Shown here: positions 43,708 to 52,243 of the stretch, one piece after another | How the letters are laid out: every line of letters starts with the position of its first letter | How positions within the stretch are numbered: the stretch's first letter is position 1 | NCBI RefSeq assembly: GCF_963556105.2 | Contig: NZ_OY829945.1 | Coordinates: 74,501 to 138,500, forward strand | Direction of reading: 5' to 3' | From: an uncultured Tolumonas sp. | Lineage (GTDB): Bacteria; Pseudomonadota; Gammaproteobacteria; Enterobacterales; Aeromonadaceae | DNA: 64,000 bases | Translations under genes and position numbers: made by a program | The notes under the pieces: generated by a model | Told to the model about the DNA's origin: nothing | Databases searched by the model: none | What the model saw: only the letters and a program-made list of their open reading frames with translations

Positions 43708-43858
43708 GGGGGCTCCGATGGGCGGAAGAGGCAAGGGGCCGGCCCGTCCGGCCCAGTTCCACGCTAGGGGAGTCCGGACCCTTCCTGCAGGGCAGGCGGA
43801 CGAACGGGTGCATTCCGTCGATGAAGGGAGCGGTTCCGGGCGGTGAGTCTGCCGGATT

Positions 43859-43875
43859 CTTAAGGTTCGCTTAAG
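43859..43875. promoter_or_regulatory. PmrA/QseB-type box in the mipA / two-component divergent promoter
   Basis: CTTAAG-GTTCG-CTTAAG, differing from the 42,860 copy only at one spacer base. It lies 44-60 bp upstream of the response-regulator start and about 152 bp upstream of the mipA-like start. It suggests autoregulation of the system. Confidence 0.75.
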
Positions 43876-43918
43876 GTGGAGGAGGAAAGATGGGATCCTA
43901 CGCTCGAAGGTCCGACCC

Positions 43919-44590
43919 TTGAACCCTGCCACCCGACTCCTGCTCATCGAAGACGATCCCCAGCTGGGGCGTGCCCTCCTGAAGTCCCTCAACGACTCGG
44001 TCTATGCGACGTCGTGGGCCAGGAGCGTGGAGGACGGGGACCTCTACCTCCAGACCCAGCGCTTCGACGCCATCCTGCTGGACCTGGGGCTCCCGGACGG
44101 ATCGGGCCTGGACGTGCTCAAGCACATGCGCCGCCGGAATGACCTGACGCCGGTGCTCATCCTCACCGCCCGGGACGCCGTGGAGGACCGGGTTCGTGGA
44201 CTGGACGGGGGTGCCGACGACTACCTGGTGAAGCCCTTCGCCATTCCGGAACTGCTGTCCCGTGTAAGGGCCCTGGTCCGGCGCAGCTCGGGGTTCGCCA
44301 GCAGCCTGTGGCGGCTGGGCGAGCTCACCCTTGATGTGGACGCCCGTGTCCTGAGGGTGGCCGACACCGCGGTGGATCTCTCGCCCCGGGAGTTCCAGCT
44401 GCTGTACCTCCTTGCCCGCAACGCCGGGCGGGTCGTCTCCCGGGCCAGCCTGGAGGAGGGCGTCTTCGACCTGGGCGAGGAGCCCGAGAGCAATGCCATC
44501 GAGGTCCACATCCACCACCTCCGCCGCAAGCTCGGGGGCCAGCGGATCCGCACGGTGCGGGGCCTGGGCTACCTCCTGGAGGCGGAGTGA
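43919..44590 (+). CDS. OmpR-family response regulator (PmrA/QseB subfamily)
   Basis: 223 aa with a TTG start, GAAGG 7 nt upstream. Receiver domain: acidic pair in LLLIEDDPQLG, phosphoacceptor Asp55 in ILLDLGLPDGSG, conserved Thr in LTARD and Lys in YLVKPFA. The C-terminal winged helix has LSPREFQLLYLLARNAGRVV, NAIEVHIHHLRRKLG and IRTVRGLGYLL. It should bind the CTTAAG-N5-CTTAAG boxes at 43,859 and 42,860. Its stop overlaps the GTG start of the kinase by 4 bp. Confidence 0.93.
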   Translation: MNPATRLLLIEDDPQLGRALLKSLNDSVYATSWARSVEDGDLYLQTQRFDAILLDLGLPDGSGLDVLKHMRRRNDLTPVLILTARDAVEDRVRGLDGGADDYLVKPFAIPELLSRVRALVRRSSGFASSLWRLGELTLDVDARVLRVADTAVDLSPREFQLLYLLARNAGRVVSRASLEEGVFDLGEEPESNAIEVHIHHLRRKLGGQRIRTVRGLGYLLEAE

Positions 44591-45957
44591 AGCCCTCCCT
44601 GCTCAGGCGCATGATCCTGGCCCAGGGCATCGTCATCAGCCTGGCGTGGATCGTCGCCTGGGCCATCGCGCTCGGCACCCTCTACTGGTCGAAGAAGGGC
44701 ATCTTCGACGACACCCTGGAGCTCACGGGCGCGGCCCTCGCGAGCATCCTGCAGGACGAGACCGACCCCGCCCGCTTCCAGCTCCAGGCCCGCCGCATCC
44801 AGGACCTGGACGAGACCTATACCCGCAGCTCCGACCTCAAGCCCGGGGAGTACAAGGGCATCTACCAGATCTTCGACCGGGAGGGACGGCTGCTCTTCCG
44901 CTCCGCCTCCGCACCCATCGCGCCGCTCACGACCGTAGGTACGGGGTTCCAGGATGTGTCCATCGAGGGACACCACTGGCGGGTCTTCGTGAAGACCGAT
45001 CCCGCCGGGCGCCTGCGCGTCATCGTCGCCCAGCCCCACGCCATCGCGCGGAAGATGATCTGGCGCAGCATCCTGAAGTCCCCGATCGAGTTCGCCGTGG
45101 CCTTCGTCATCCTGGCCCTGCTCACCTGGCTCCTCTCGCGGCGGGCCCTGAAGCCGCTTCGGGAGCTGGCCTCGGCGGTGGCGGCCCGCAGCCCTGGGGA
45201 CCTCAGCCCCCTGGAGAAGCATGCCGGGCTGAGGGAGACCAAACCCCTGATCACAGCCTTGAACCGCCTGTTCGCCCGGGTGGAGGACCTGCTCGAGACC
45301 CAGCGCCGCTTCGTCGCCGATGCGGCCCACGAGCTGCGCACGCCCCTGGCGGTGATCGGAGCCCAGGCCCATGTGGTGCAGCATGCCCTGGACGGGGACG
45401 AGCGCGAGATGGCGGCGAAGGATCTCCAGCAGGGGGTGGCCCGTGCGGCCCAGCTGGTGGGACAGCTCCTGTCCGTGGCCCGGCTGGATGCCGCCTCGCC
45501 CTCGATGGAGCGGGCGCCCCTCGACCTGGCCCGGCTGGCCCAGGATTGTGTGGGGCTGATGGTGTCCCAGGCCGTGGCCCGGCAGCAGGATCTGGGCTAC
45601 GAGGGCCCGGACAGCCTGCCCTGGCACGGCAACCGGCCCGCCCTCGTCAGCGCCGTGGACAACCTCCTGGCCAACGCCCTCCGGTACACGCCGGAGGGCG
45701 GCCGGATCACCCTCCGCCTCGCCCGGATGCGGGACGCCGCCTGCATCGAGGTGGAGGACACGGGCCCCGGTATTCCGCCCGAGTTCAGGGCGCTGGCCTT
45801 CGAGCGCTTCAGCCGCCTGCCCGGCTCGGCGGGCTCCGGCTCGGGCCTGGGCCTGGCCATCGTCCGCCGCGCCGTCGAGCTGCACGGCGGGATCGTCACG
45901 CTCGATGCCGGGGCGGATGGGATGGGCCTGAAGGCGACCATCCGTCTGCCGGGCTAG
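44587..45957 (+). CDS. Sensor histidine kinase (PmrB/QseC-like)
   Basis: 456 aa, GTG start overlapping the regulator gene. Transmembrane helices at about 8-33 and 165-184 flank a ~130-residue periplasmic sensor; a HAMP-like region follows. H-box RRFVADAAHELRTPLAVIGA with His248, N-box NLLANALRYTPEGG, G1 VEDTGPGIPPE, F-box FERFSRL and G2 GSGLGLAIVRR are all present. The signal is unknown; PmrB/QseC relatives sense metals or cationic compounds. Confidence 0.93.
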   Translation: MKPSLLRRMILAQGIVISLAWIVAWAIALGTLYWSKKGIFDDTLELTGAALASILQDETDPARFQLQARRIQDLDETYTRSSDLKPGEYKGIYQIFDREGRLLFRSASAPIAPLTTVGTGFQDVSIEGHHWRVFVKTDPAGRLRVIVAQPHAIARKMIWRSILKSPIEFAVAFVILALLTWLLSRRALKPLRELASAVAARSPGDLSPLEKHAGLRETKPLITALNRLFARVEDLLETQRRFVADAAHELRTPLAVIGAQAHVVQHALDGDEREMAAKDLQQGVARAAQLVGQLLSVARLDAASPSMERAPLDLARLAQDCVGLMVSQAVARQQDLGYEGPDSLPWHGNRPALVSAVDNLLANALRYTPEGGRITLRLARMRDAACIEVEDTGPGIPPEFRALAFERFSRLPGSAGSGSGLGLAIVRRAVELHGGIVTLDAGADGMGLKATIRLPG

Positions 45958-46056
45958 CCGGGGGGCTCCCGGCAGACCCCTGCCGCAGAACAGCACGCGG
46001 GTCCGGACGATCACGTCGGCGCGGGCCTTTGCGGATGGGTGGGCCCGCGTCCCCGA

Positions 46057-46896
46057 TCAGGCGTATTCCAGCACCAGTCCCGCGCCCACCTCCTGGACCT
46101 CGGCCACGGCGGCCAGGGCGATCTTGGACTTGAGGTCGGTGCAGTGGCAGGCGTGGAGGGCCTGGGGCCGCAGCTCGCGGAAGTAGGCGAGGGTCCCTTC
46201 CAGGTGCGCCTTCGCGGGACGCTGCAGGTGGAAGCCGCCGATGACGTCGGCCACGCGCCGCTCGCCGCACACCTCCCGGGCGTACTCGATGGTGTTGCAC
46301 ACGCCCGCGTGGGAGCAGCCCACCATCACCACCAGGCCCTGGGGCGAGACGTAGGCCAGGGCGGCGTCCTCGGGCACGGTGTCCGGTCCGGTCTCGCCCT
46401 CCTTCCGGCCGAAGGAGAGCCGGCCCTCGAAGTCATTGCGCCGGGGGATGCCCGTGAGGTACACGAGGCCGGGGGCCAGCCACTGGGGCTCGGGGCTCAC
46501 CTTCAGTGGAAAGTGCCGGGCGAGCTTGGCCTCGGACAGCAGGGGGCCGCCCTCGGCGAAGGCGGGATCGCTCACGCTGGTGAAGGCCTTGGGGTGCGCC
46601 ACGAGTGCCGGGCGCCGGAAGGGCCGCTTCTCCCACTCCAGCTCGGCGTAGTGGCGGACGAGGGGCTCCAGGCCCCAGGTGTGGTCCTCGTGGCTGTGGG
46701 AGAGGGCGACGCAGTCCAGCTCCGAGAGATCGATGCCCAGCTTGTGGGCGTTCCGCAGGAAGACGTCGGAAAAGCCGGTGTCGAAGAGCACCCGCGTGCC
46801 GCCGGTCTCCACGAGGAAGGAGAGGCCCGGCTCCGCCAGCAGGTAGCGGTCGATGAGCGTGTTGTTGTCGACGAGGACCGTCAGGCGGAGGGACAT
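46057..46896 (-). CDS. Metallo-beta-lactamase-fold hydrolase
   Basis: 279 aa from the ATG at 46896 (GGAG upstream). The metal site is SHSHEDH (His67, His69, Asp71, His72), with VLFDTGFSDVFLRNA, VMVGCSHAGVCNTI and IGGFHLQ. These are typical of the DHPMFP-synthase-like (PqsE/MJ0936-type) subgroup of the superfamily. Probably cytoplasmic. The reaction is not inferable. It lies downstream of repeat copy D. Confidence 0.82.
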   Translation of the reverse strand: MSLRLTVLVDNNTLIDRYLLAEPGLSFLVETGGTRVLFDTGFSDVFLRNAHKLGIDLSELDCVALSHSHEDHTWGLEPLVRHYAELEWEKRPFRRPALVAHPKAFTSVSDPAFAEGGPLLSEAKLARHFPLKVSPEPQWLAPGLVYLTGIPRRNDFEGRLSFGRKEGETGPDTVPEDAALAYVSPQGLVVMVGCSHAGVCNTIEYAREVCGERRVADVIGGFHLQRPAKAHLEGTLAYFRELRPQALHACHCTDLKSKIALAAVAEVQEVGAGLVLEYA

Positions 46897-46956
46897 GGCG
46901 TCTCCAGGAGGGGATGACACCAGTATCCACGGCCGGGATGGGCAGGAGCATGGATG

Positions 46957-47070
46957 AAAAGCTTCAACACCAAGTTCACCAAGATAAAACACCAGGGACA
47001 CCAAGAAAGGCGTGCTTTTCTTGGTGTCCCTTGGTGCCTCCTTGGCGACCTTGGTGGTAGGGCTTTTCCC
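46957..47070. repeat. Palindromic CACCAAG/CTTGGTG intergenic repeat, copy D
   Basis: Ends are AAAAGCTTCAACACCAAG and CCTTGGTGGTAGGGCTTTT, forming terminal inverted repeats; the inside pairs GGGACACCAAGAAAGGC with GCTTTTCTTGGTGTCCC. About 115 bp. Unlike copies A-C it sits between two genes on the same strand, starting 1 bp beyond the emrB-like stop and about 60 bp upstream of the MBL gene. Confidence 0.85.
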
Positions 47071-47071
47071 T

Positions 47072-48631
47072 TCAGTGCGCCGAGCCCAGTCCTCCAGCGC
47101 CCTTGGGGGGCTCCTTCAGGGCGAAGATGAAGGGCAGGGTCACCAGGAAGGCGAGGGCGAGGAACGCGAAGACGTCCACGAAGGCCAGGTAGTAGCCCTG
47201 GCGGACCACCTCGGCGCCCACGAGGCCCTGGGCCAGGTGGCGGGTGGAGACGGGATCCGTTCCCGCCCACCGGAACAGCCCGGCGGTGAGGGCGGAGAAC
47301 CCGGCCTGGGCGGTCCCGCTGGTGGCGGTGATGTGCTCGGCCAGCCGGGCATGGTGGAACTGGGCCCGGTTGGCCAGGATCGTCGTGGCTACGGCGATGC
47401 CCACGCTGCCGCCCTCGTTGCGCATGAGGTTGTAGATGCCCGAAGCCTGGCCCTTCTTGGGCAGGGGCACCCGGACCATGCTGCCGCTGGCCAGCACCAC
47501 GATGGTGAAGCCCATGCCGATGCCGTTGAAGATTCGGGCCAGGATCAGGAAGGCGATGCTGGTCTGGGGACTGACGTGGGACAGGAGCCAGGTGGACCAG
47601 GCCAGGCTCAGCACCCCTGCCACCAGGAGCACCTTCCCGTTGACCCGCCCCACCAGCACGCCCGCAGCGACCATCGCCACCACGGAGGCCACCCCTCCGG
47701 GACTCAGCACGATCCCGGCCCAGGTGGGCGTGAAGCCCAGCATGTTCTGCACGAACAGCGGCAGGATGATGAGCGCGGCGTAGAGGCCGAAGTTGGTCAT
47801 GAAGGTGAGCAGCATGCCGCCCGCGAACTCGGGCAGCTTGAACAGGGAGAGGTCCACGAGGGGATCGTCCGTGGTGAGGCTGCGCCAGACGAAGAGGGCG
47901 AGCCCCAGGGCCGCGAGCCCGGCATAGAGCTTCACCTCGTTGGCCGCGAACCAGTCCAGCCGCTCGCCGCGGTTGAGGAAGAGCTCCAGGCAGCCCAGGC
48001 CCACGGCGATGCAGGCGAGGCTCCAGCCGTCGATGCGGCCCTCGGGCTTCGACAGGTAGGGAGGATCCTCCAGGAAGGCGGTGGCCAGGAAGAAGGCCAC
48101 CAGGCCCACAGGCACGTTGATCCAGTAGATCCAGGGCCAGCTCCAGTTGTCCGTGATCCAGCCGCCCACCAGGGGGCCGAGGATGGGGCCGAAGATCACG
48201 CCGATGGCGAAGACCGCCGTGGCCATGCCCTGCTCCTCCTCGGGGAAGGCCTCCATGGTGATGGCCTGGCTCATGGGCACCATGGCGCCGCCGGAGAGCC
48301 CCTGGATGACCCGGAAGAGGATCTGGGTCCCGAGGCTCGGCGCGAGGCCGCAGGCGAAGCTGGCCAGGGTGAAGGTGGTCAGGCAGAAGAGGTAGAGGCG
48401 CTTGCGCCCGAAGTAGCTGCCCAGCCAGCCCGTGATGGGCAGGATGATGGCGTTGGCCACCAGGTAGCTGGTGATGATCCAGGTGATCTCCTCGGTCCCG
48501 GCGGCGTAGGTCCCCTTCATGTGGGGCAGGGCGACGTTCACCACCGAGGTGTCGAGCACCTCCATGAAGGTGCCCAGCATCGTGGTGAGCGCGATGATCC
48601 ACTTCAGGTTCTTCCGGCCGCCGCCAGGCAT
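47072..48631 (-). CDS. emrB: DHA2-family drug:H+ antiporter, EmrB/QacA type
   Basis: 519 aa, 14 predicted helices. Marks: TTMLGTFMEVLDTSVVNVAL (motif D1), GWLGSYFGRKRLYLF (motif A), RVIQGLSGGAMVPMSQAI (motif B) and GVIFGPILGPLVGGWITDNW (motif C). It is the inner-membrane pump of an EmrAB-TolC exporter; the adaptor gene ends 5 bp upstream. Substrate unknown. Confidence 0.95.
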   Translation of the reverse strand: MPGGGRKNLKWIIALTTMLGTFMEVLDTSVVNVALPHMKGTYAAGTEEITWIITSYLVANAIILPITGWLGSYFGRKRLYLFCLTTFTLASFACGLAPSLGTQILFRVIQGLSGGAMVPMSQAITMEAFPEEEQGMATAVFAIGVIFGPILGPLVGGWITDNWSWPWIYWINVPVGLVAFFLATAFLEDPPYLSKPEGRIDGWSLACIAVGLGCLELFLNRGERLDWFAANEVKLYAGLAALGLALFVWRSLTTDDPLVDLSLFKLPEFAGGMLLTFMTNFGLYAALIILPLFVQNMLGFTPTWAGIVLSPGGVASVVAMVAAGVLVGRVNGKVLLVAGVLSLAWSTWLLSHVSPQTSIAFLILARIFNGIGMGFTIVVLASGSMVRVPLPKKGQASGIYNLMRNEGGSVGIAVATTILANRAQFHHARLAEHITATSGTAQAGFSALTAGLFRWAGTDPVSTRHLAQGLVGAEVVRQGYYLAFVDVFAFLALAFLVTLPFIFALKEPPKGAGGLGSAH

Positions 48632-48636
48632 GGGCT

Positions 48637-49638
48637 TCAGCTCCGGGTGTCGATGGTGACGGTGACCGAGAGGCCCAGGCGCAGGCGGTGCTCGGGATCC
48701 GCATCCGGGGCGAGCCGGATCCTCACCGGGAGCCGCTGGACCACCTTCACCCAGTTGCCCGTGGCGTTCTCGGCCGGCAGCAGGCTGAAGACGCTGCCCG
48801 TTCCGGCGGAGAGGCTCTCCACGGTGCCCGCGAAGGACTTCGAGCCGTCCAGGTCCGTGCGCAGGGTCACCTGCTGGCCGGGATGCACCCGGGCGAGCTG
48901 GGTCTCCTTGTAGTTGGCCTCCACCCAGATCTCCTGCTGGCCCAGGGGGACCACGGCCAGCAGGGGCTGGCCCGGGGCGACGACCATGCCCGGCTCGGCC
49001 AGCTTGCGGCTGATGACGCCGTCGCAGGGCGCGATGATGGTGCAGTAGGAGCGCTGGAGCAGGGCCGCGTCCAGGGCCGCCTGGGCGACGCTCACCTTGC
49101 TGCGGCTGACGCCGAGGACGCCCTCGGCCGCGGCCACCTGCTTCTGGGCGGCAGCCACCGAGGCCGCGGCCACCTCGTCGGCGGTCACGGCCTGGTCGAA
49201 CTTCTGCTTCGGGATGGACTGCCGCTCATAGAGGGCGGAGAGGCGCTGGCGGTCGGTCTGGGCCAGGGTCCGCTGGCTCCGGGCGGCGGCCACCTGGGCG
49301 GAGGCCTGCTCGATCTGGGCCTGGTTCAGGGCCAGGGCCGACCGGGCCTCCACGAGGCTCGCCTTGGCGCGCTCGACGGCGGCGTCGTAGTCCCGGGGAT
49401 CGACGGTGGCGATCACCTGGCCCGCCTTCACGGGCTGGTTCTCCTCCACCGCCAGGGTCTGGAGCGGGCCGGGGATGCGGGAGGCCACGCTCACGATGCG
49501 CCCCCGGACGTAGGCGTCGTCCGTTGAGACGAACACCTGCTCGTGGCGCCAGCGCAGCCAGGCCCAGAGGGTCCCGGCCACGGCGGCCGCCAGGATGATG
49601 CCGAGGGAGAGCCACTTCTTCGTCCGCTGGGTCGCCAT
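48637..49638 (-). CDS. emrA: EmrA-like membrane fusion protein (HlyD family)
   Basis: 333 aa from the ATG at 49638 (MATQRTKKW), GGAG upstream. An N-terminal anchor helix (about residues 10-30), the EmrA signature STDDAYVRGRIVSVASRIPG, lipoyl half-motifs (VEENQPVKAGQVIATVDP and APCDGVISRKLAEPG), a long alpha-helical hairpin between them, and a barrel domain (EIWVEANYKETQLARVHPGQ). It connects EmrB with the TolC-like channel encoded 1 bp upstream. Confidence 0.95.
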   Translation of the reverse strand: MATQRTKKWLSLGIILAAAVAGTLWAWLRWRHEQVFVSTDDAYVRGRIVSVASRIPGPLQTLAVEENQPVKAGQVIATVDPRDYDAAVERAKASLVEARSALALNQAQIEQASAQVAAARSQRTLAQTDRQRLSALYERQSIPKQKFDQAVTADEVAAASVAAAQKQVAAAEGVLGVSRSKVSVAQAALDAALLQRSYCTIIAPCDGVISRKLAEPGMVVAPGQPLLAVVPLGQQEIWVEANYKETQLARVHPGQQVTLRTDLDGSKSFAGTVESLSAGTGSVFSLLPAENATGNWVKVVQRLPVRIRLAPDADPEHRLRLGLSVTVTIDTRS

Positions 49639-49639
49639 G

Positions 49640-50980
49640 TCACTTCTCCGCATGGGTTTCATAGAACTGCGCCAGATCCTCGCCGAGGAGGGCGAGGAGG
49701 CCGGCCTGCTGGACATAGGCCCGGTAGTTCCTGGCGTCCAGGGCCGAGCGGCTCTCCGCCAGGACCGCCTCGGCGTCCAGGGCCTCGGAGGAGCGCACGA
49801 GCCCCTCCCGGTACTGGTCCTCCACGATCCGGAGGTTCTCCTCCGAGGCGGCGACGTTGGCCCGGGCCGTCTGCATCTCCCGCAGGGACTGCTGGAAGTC
49901 CCGCAGGGCCCCCACGGCGCCGGCCTCCGCGGACCGCTGGGCCTCCAGGAGCTCCCGCCGCGCGAGGGCGGCCTGGGCGGCGCTCTCCTGGGTCTGGGCG
50001 TTCCGGGCCCCGCCGTCGAGGATCTTCCAGCTCAGGCCCAGGAAGAGGCTGTTCTCGTGGGGATGGACCAGGTAGGGGTTCTGCTCGTAGCTGTGGGCCG
50101 CCTCGGCCACGACCACCGGATAGTTGTCCCGGCGGCGGACGGCCGTCTGCTCGTCCAGGGCCTTCACCTTGGCCCGCAGGGCCTGGACCTGGGCGTTGTT
50201 CTCCGCGGCGAGGCGGCGGATGGCGGCCTCGTCCCAGGGCAGCGCAGGGGGGCGCTCCAGGTCCTCGGGCAGGGCGGCCGGGGCGTGCGGCTCTCGCCCC
50301 AGGGCGACGTTCAGCGCCTCCAGAGCGTTCCCGTAGGCCGTGTCCACGGCTCCTTGGGCATCCTCCACGCCCCGCAGGGCGACTTCCGTGCGCAGGCTGT
50401 CGTTCCGCGCCACCATGCCCTGCTGGAGCATGTCCTGGACGGTCTTGAGGTGATCCTGGAGGGCGGTCCGGCGGAGGGCCAGCACCCGGCGGCGGGCCTT
50501 CGCGTCCAGGAGCGTCATGTAGCGCTCCGCGACCGCCACCTGGCCGCGCTGCACCTCGGCCTTGCCCGCGGCCGCAGTGGCCGCTTCCCTGGACAGCGCC
50601 GCCGACAGGGCGCCGCTCCGGCGGCCGAAGTCGTAGAGGACGTACTGCAGGCCCAGCTGGTACCGCCAGCTGGAGTCGCTGGCCACGCCGATGCCCGACG
50701 AGGGCACGTGGAGCGTCCCGAGCACCGGGAAGGGGCCCAGGGTCATGGCCGGGGAGACCAGCTCCCGGGTGTGGTCGAGGCTCAGGTGCCCGCCCCTGGC
50801 CGTCAGCTCGGGCAGGTAGCGGGAGCGGGCCAGGGCGGTGCCTTCCCCGGCCATGGCCGCGTCGAGTCGGGCCTTTTCGGCCTGGAAGGACGTCTGCTCC
50901 GCCTCCCGGAGGGCCGCGGGGAGGGTCAGGACGGGCTGGGCGCCCAGGGTGGAGGCGAGGAGGAGGGGCGCGAACCTCAC
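49640..50980 (-). CDS. TolC-family outer membrane efflux channel
   Basis: 446 aa with a GTG start in a GTGA overlap with the TetR gene. A short signal peptide (FAPLLLASTLGA) is followed by two OEP repeats: SRYLPELTARGGHLSL ... YVLYDFGRRSGALSAAL and RRRDNYPVVVAEAAHSYEQN ... LSWKILDGGARNAQTQE, with long coiled-coil segments. Length and repeats fit TolC/OEP. Last component of the TetR-TolC-EmrA-EmrB operon. The frame is intact, in contrast to the genes upstream of it. Confidence 0.92.
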   Translation of the reverse strand: MRFAPLLLASTLGAQPVLTLPAALREAEQTSFQAEKARLDAAMAGEGTALARSRYLPELTARGGHLSLDHTRELVSPAMTLGPFPVLGTLHVPSSGIGVASDSSWRYQLGLQYVLYDFGRRSGALSAALSREAATAAAGKAEVQRGQVAVAERYMTLLDAKARRRVLALRRTALQDHLKTVQDMLQQGMVARNDSLRTEVALRGVEDAQGAVDTAYGNALEALNVALGREPHAPAALPEDLERPPALPWDEAAIRRLAAENNAQVQALRAKVKALDEQTAVRRRDNYPVVVAEAAHSYEQNPYLVHPHENSLFLGLSWKILDGGARNAQTQESAAQAALARRELLEAQRSAEAGAVGALRDFQQSLREMQTARANVAASEENLRIVEDQYREGLVRSSEALDAEAVLAESRSALDARNYRAYVQQAGLLALLGEDLAQFYETHAEK

Positions 50981-51595
50981 GGGCGGCCTCCGATCCCGTG
51001 GAGGAGGCAGGCCAGGGCCCGGTCCACGCAGGCTTCCGCGGACTCCTTCCGGCCCGAGCGGTGCATGGCCCGGAGGGAGGCCTGGAGGATGTCCAGGGCG
51101 ACCTGGGCCAGGAACTCCGGGTCCTGGTCCTGGATCTCCCCCTCGGCGATGGCGGCCTCCAGCAGGGTGAGCAGGTGCCTGCGCTCGTCCAGGTAGTGCT
51201 GGCGCAGCTTCGGCGCAAAGCGGCTGTCCAGGCCCCAGTCGAAGAGGGTGCGGTCGCGCACGGAACATGGGGAGCACCATCGGGCGCTCCTGGAAGCCCT
51301 GCACGAAGGCCAGGGCGAGGGGCGCGGAGCCGCTGCAGCGGCGTTCCCGGCTGGGCCAGGGCCTCCTCCGCCCGCTGGTGGAAGGCCTGGGCCCGTTTGA
51401 TCATCACGGCCTCGTAGAGTTCCTGCTTGCTGGGGAAGTGCTCGTACAGGCCCTGCATGCCGATCTCCGCCTCGGCTGGCCCACCTCCTGGATCGTGGCC
51501 TCGTCGAAGGGCTTGCGCCCGAACACGCGGCTCGCGGCTTCCAGCAGCAGCTCCCGCCGGTGCTGGCGTTCCTGTTCCCGTCGGGTGGAGACCAT
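50977..51595 (-). pseudogene. TetR/AcrR regulator of the efflux operon, broken by three single-base frameshifts
   Basis: Reading from the ATG at 51595 (MVSTRREQERQHRRELLLEA, GGAGG upstream), the HTH continues RVFGRKPFDEATIQEVGQ. It then needs +1 base near 51,480 to continue AEIGMQGLYEHFPSKQELYE, a shift near 51,330 to read LALAFVQGFQERPMVLPMF, and -1 base near 51,262 to read RDRTLFDWGLDSRFAPKLRQ to the stop at 50977. All pieces are homologous and in order, so one gene of about 205 aa is encoded. The shifts lie in G/C runs and resemble sequencing errors rather than decay. First gene of the efflux operon. Confidence 0.85.
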
Positions 51596-51603
51596 GGGTC
51601 CTC

Positions 51604-51639
51604 CAGAATTCAAATTCTATTATCAGAATTTGAATTCTG
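51604..51639. promoter_or_regulatory. Operator of the TetR/TolC-EmrAB operon
   Basis: A perfect 15-bp inverted repeat (51604-51618 and 51625-51639) with a 6-bp spacer. Each arm is itself near-palindromic: AGAATTCAAATTCT and CAGAATTTGAATTCTG, giving two dimer sites 21 bp apart. It is an AT island in very GC-rich DNA, immediately upstream of the TetR Shine-Dalgarno. A textbook layout for a TetR repressor bound as two dimers. Confidence 0.85.
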
Positions 51640-51772
51640 AATTTCAAGAGGGCCCCGATCGACGGCTCCCGGCCCCGGATCGGCGCCCGGGGGGCGGCCG
51701 GCGGGCGGGGGCGGGCGCGGCTCCCGGAGGGCCTGCCCTAGAATGGAGTCATTCATTTCCCGAGGAGTCGCC

Positions 51773-52243
51773 ATGCTGGCATGGATTCTGGACAACCCTG
51801 GATGGGTCGCCTTGTGCGCCTTCGGCGCCATCGCCTTCCTCGTCCTGCTCTCGAAGACGGTCCGCTACATCCCCAACACCCGCGTGGGGCATCGTGGAGA
51901 AGCTCATCAGCGGCAAGGGCTCGGTGGAGAAGGGCTTCATCGCCATGAACGGCGAGGCGGGCTTCCAGCCCGAGGTCCTGCGCGGTGGCTGGCATCTCTT
52001 CACGCCCTTCCAGTACCGCATCCACCGGATGTCCGCTGGTGACCATCCCCCAGGGAAAGATCGGCTACGTGTTCGCCCGGGACGGCAAGGACCTGCCCCC
52101 CACCCAGACCCTGGCCTGCAACGTGAAGGCCAACGACTTCCAGGATGTCCGCGCCTTCCTGAACAACGGGGGCACCAAGGGCCCGCAGCGCATGATCCTG
52201 CGCGAGGGCACCTACGCCATCAACCTGGCCCAGTTTCGTGGTC
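51773..52243 (+). pseudogene. SPFH/band-7 domain protein, frameshifted and truncated at the seam
   Basis: Starts at ATG 51773 (MLAWILDNPGWVALCAFGAI) with GAGGAG upstream. An N-terminal membrane helix is followed by TVRYIPNTRVG. Extra single bases near 51,888 (GGGG for GGG), 52,035 and 52,234 (TTT for TT) break the frame. Corrected, it reads IVEKLISGKGSVEKGFIAMN, GEAGFQPEVLRGGWHLF, LVTIPQGKIGYVFARDGK and LREGTYAINLAQFVV, a clear SPFH N-terminal region. The remaining part of the gene is absent because the sequence switches to unrelated DNA. Confidence 0.8.
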
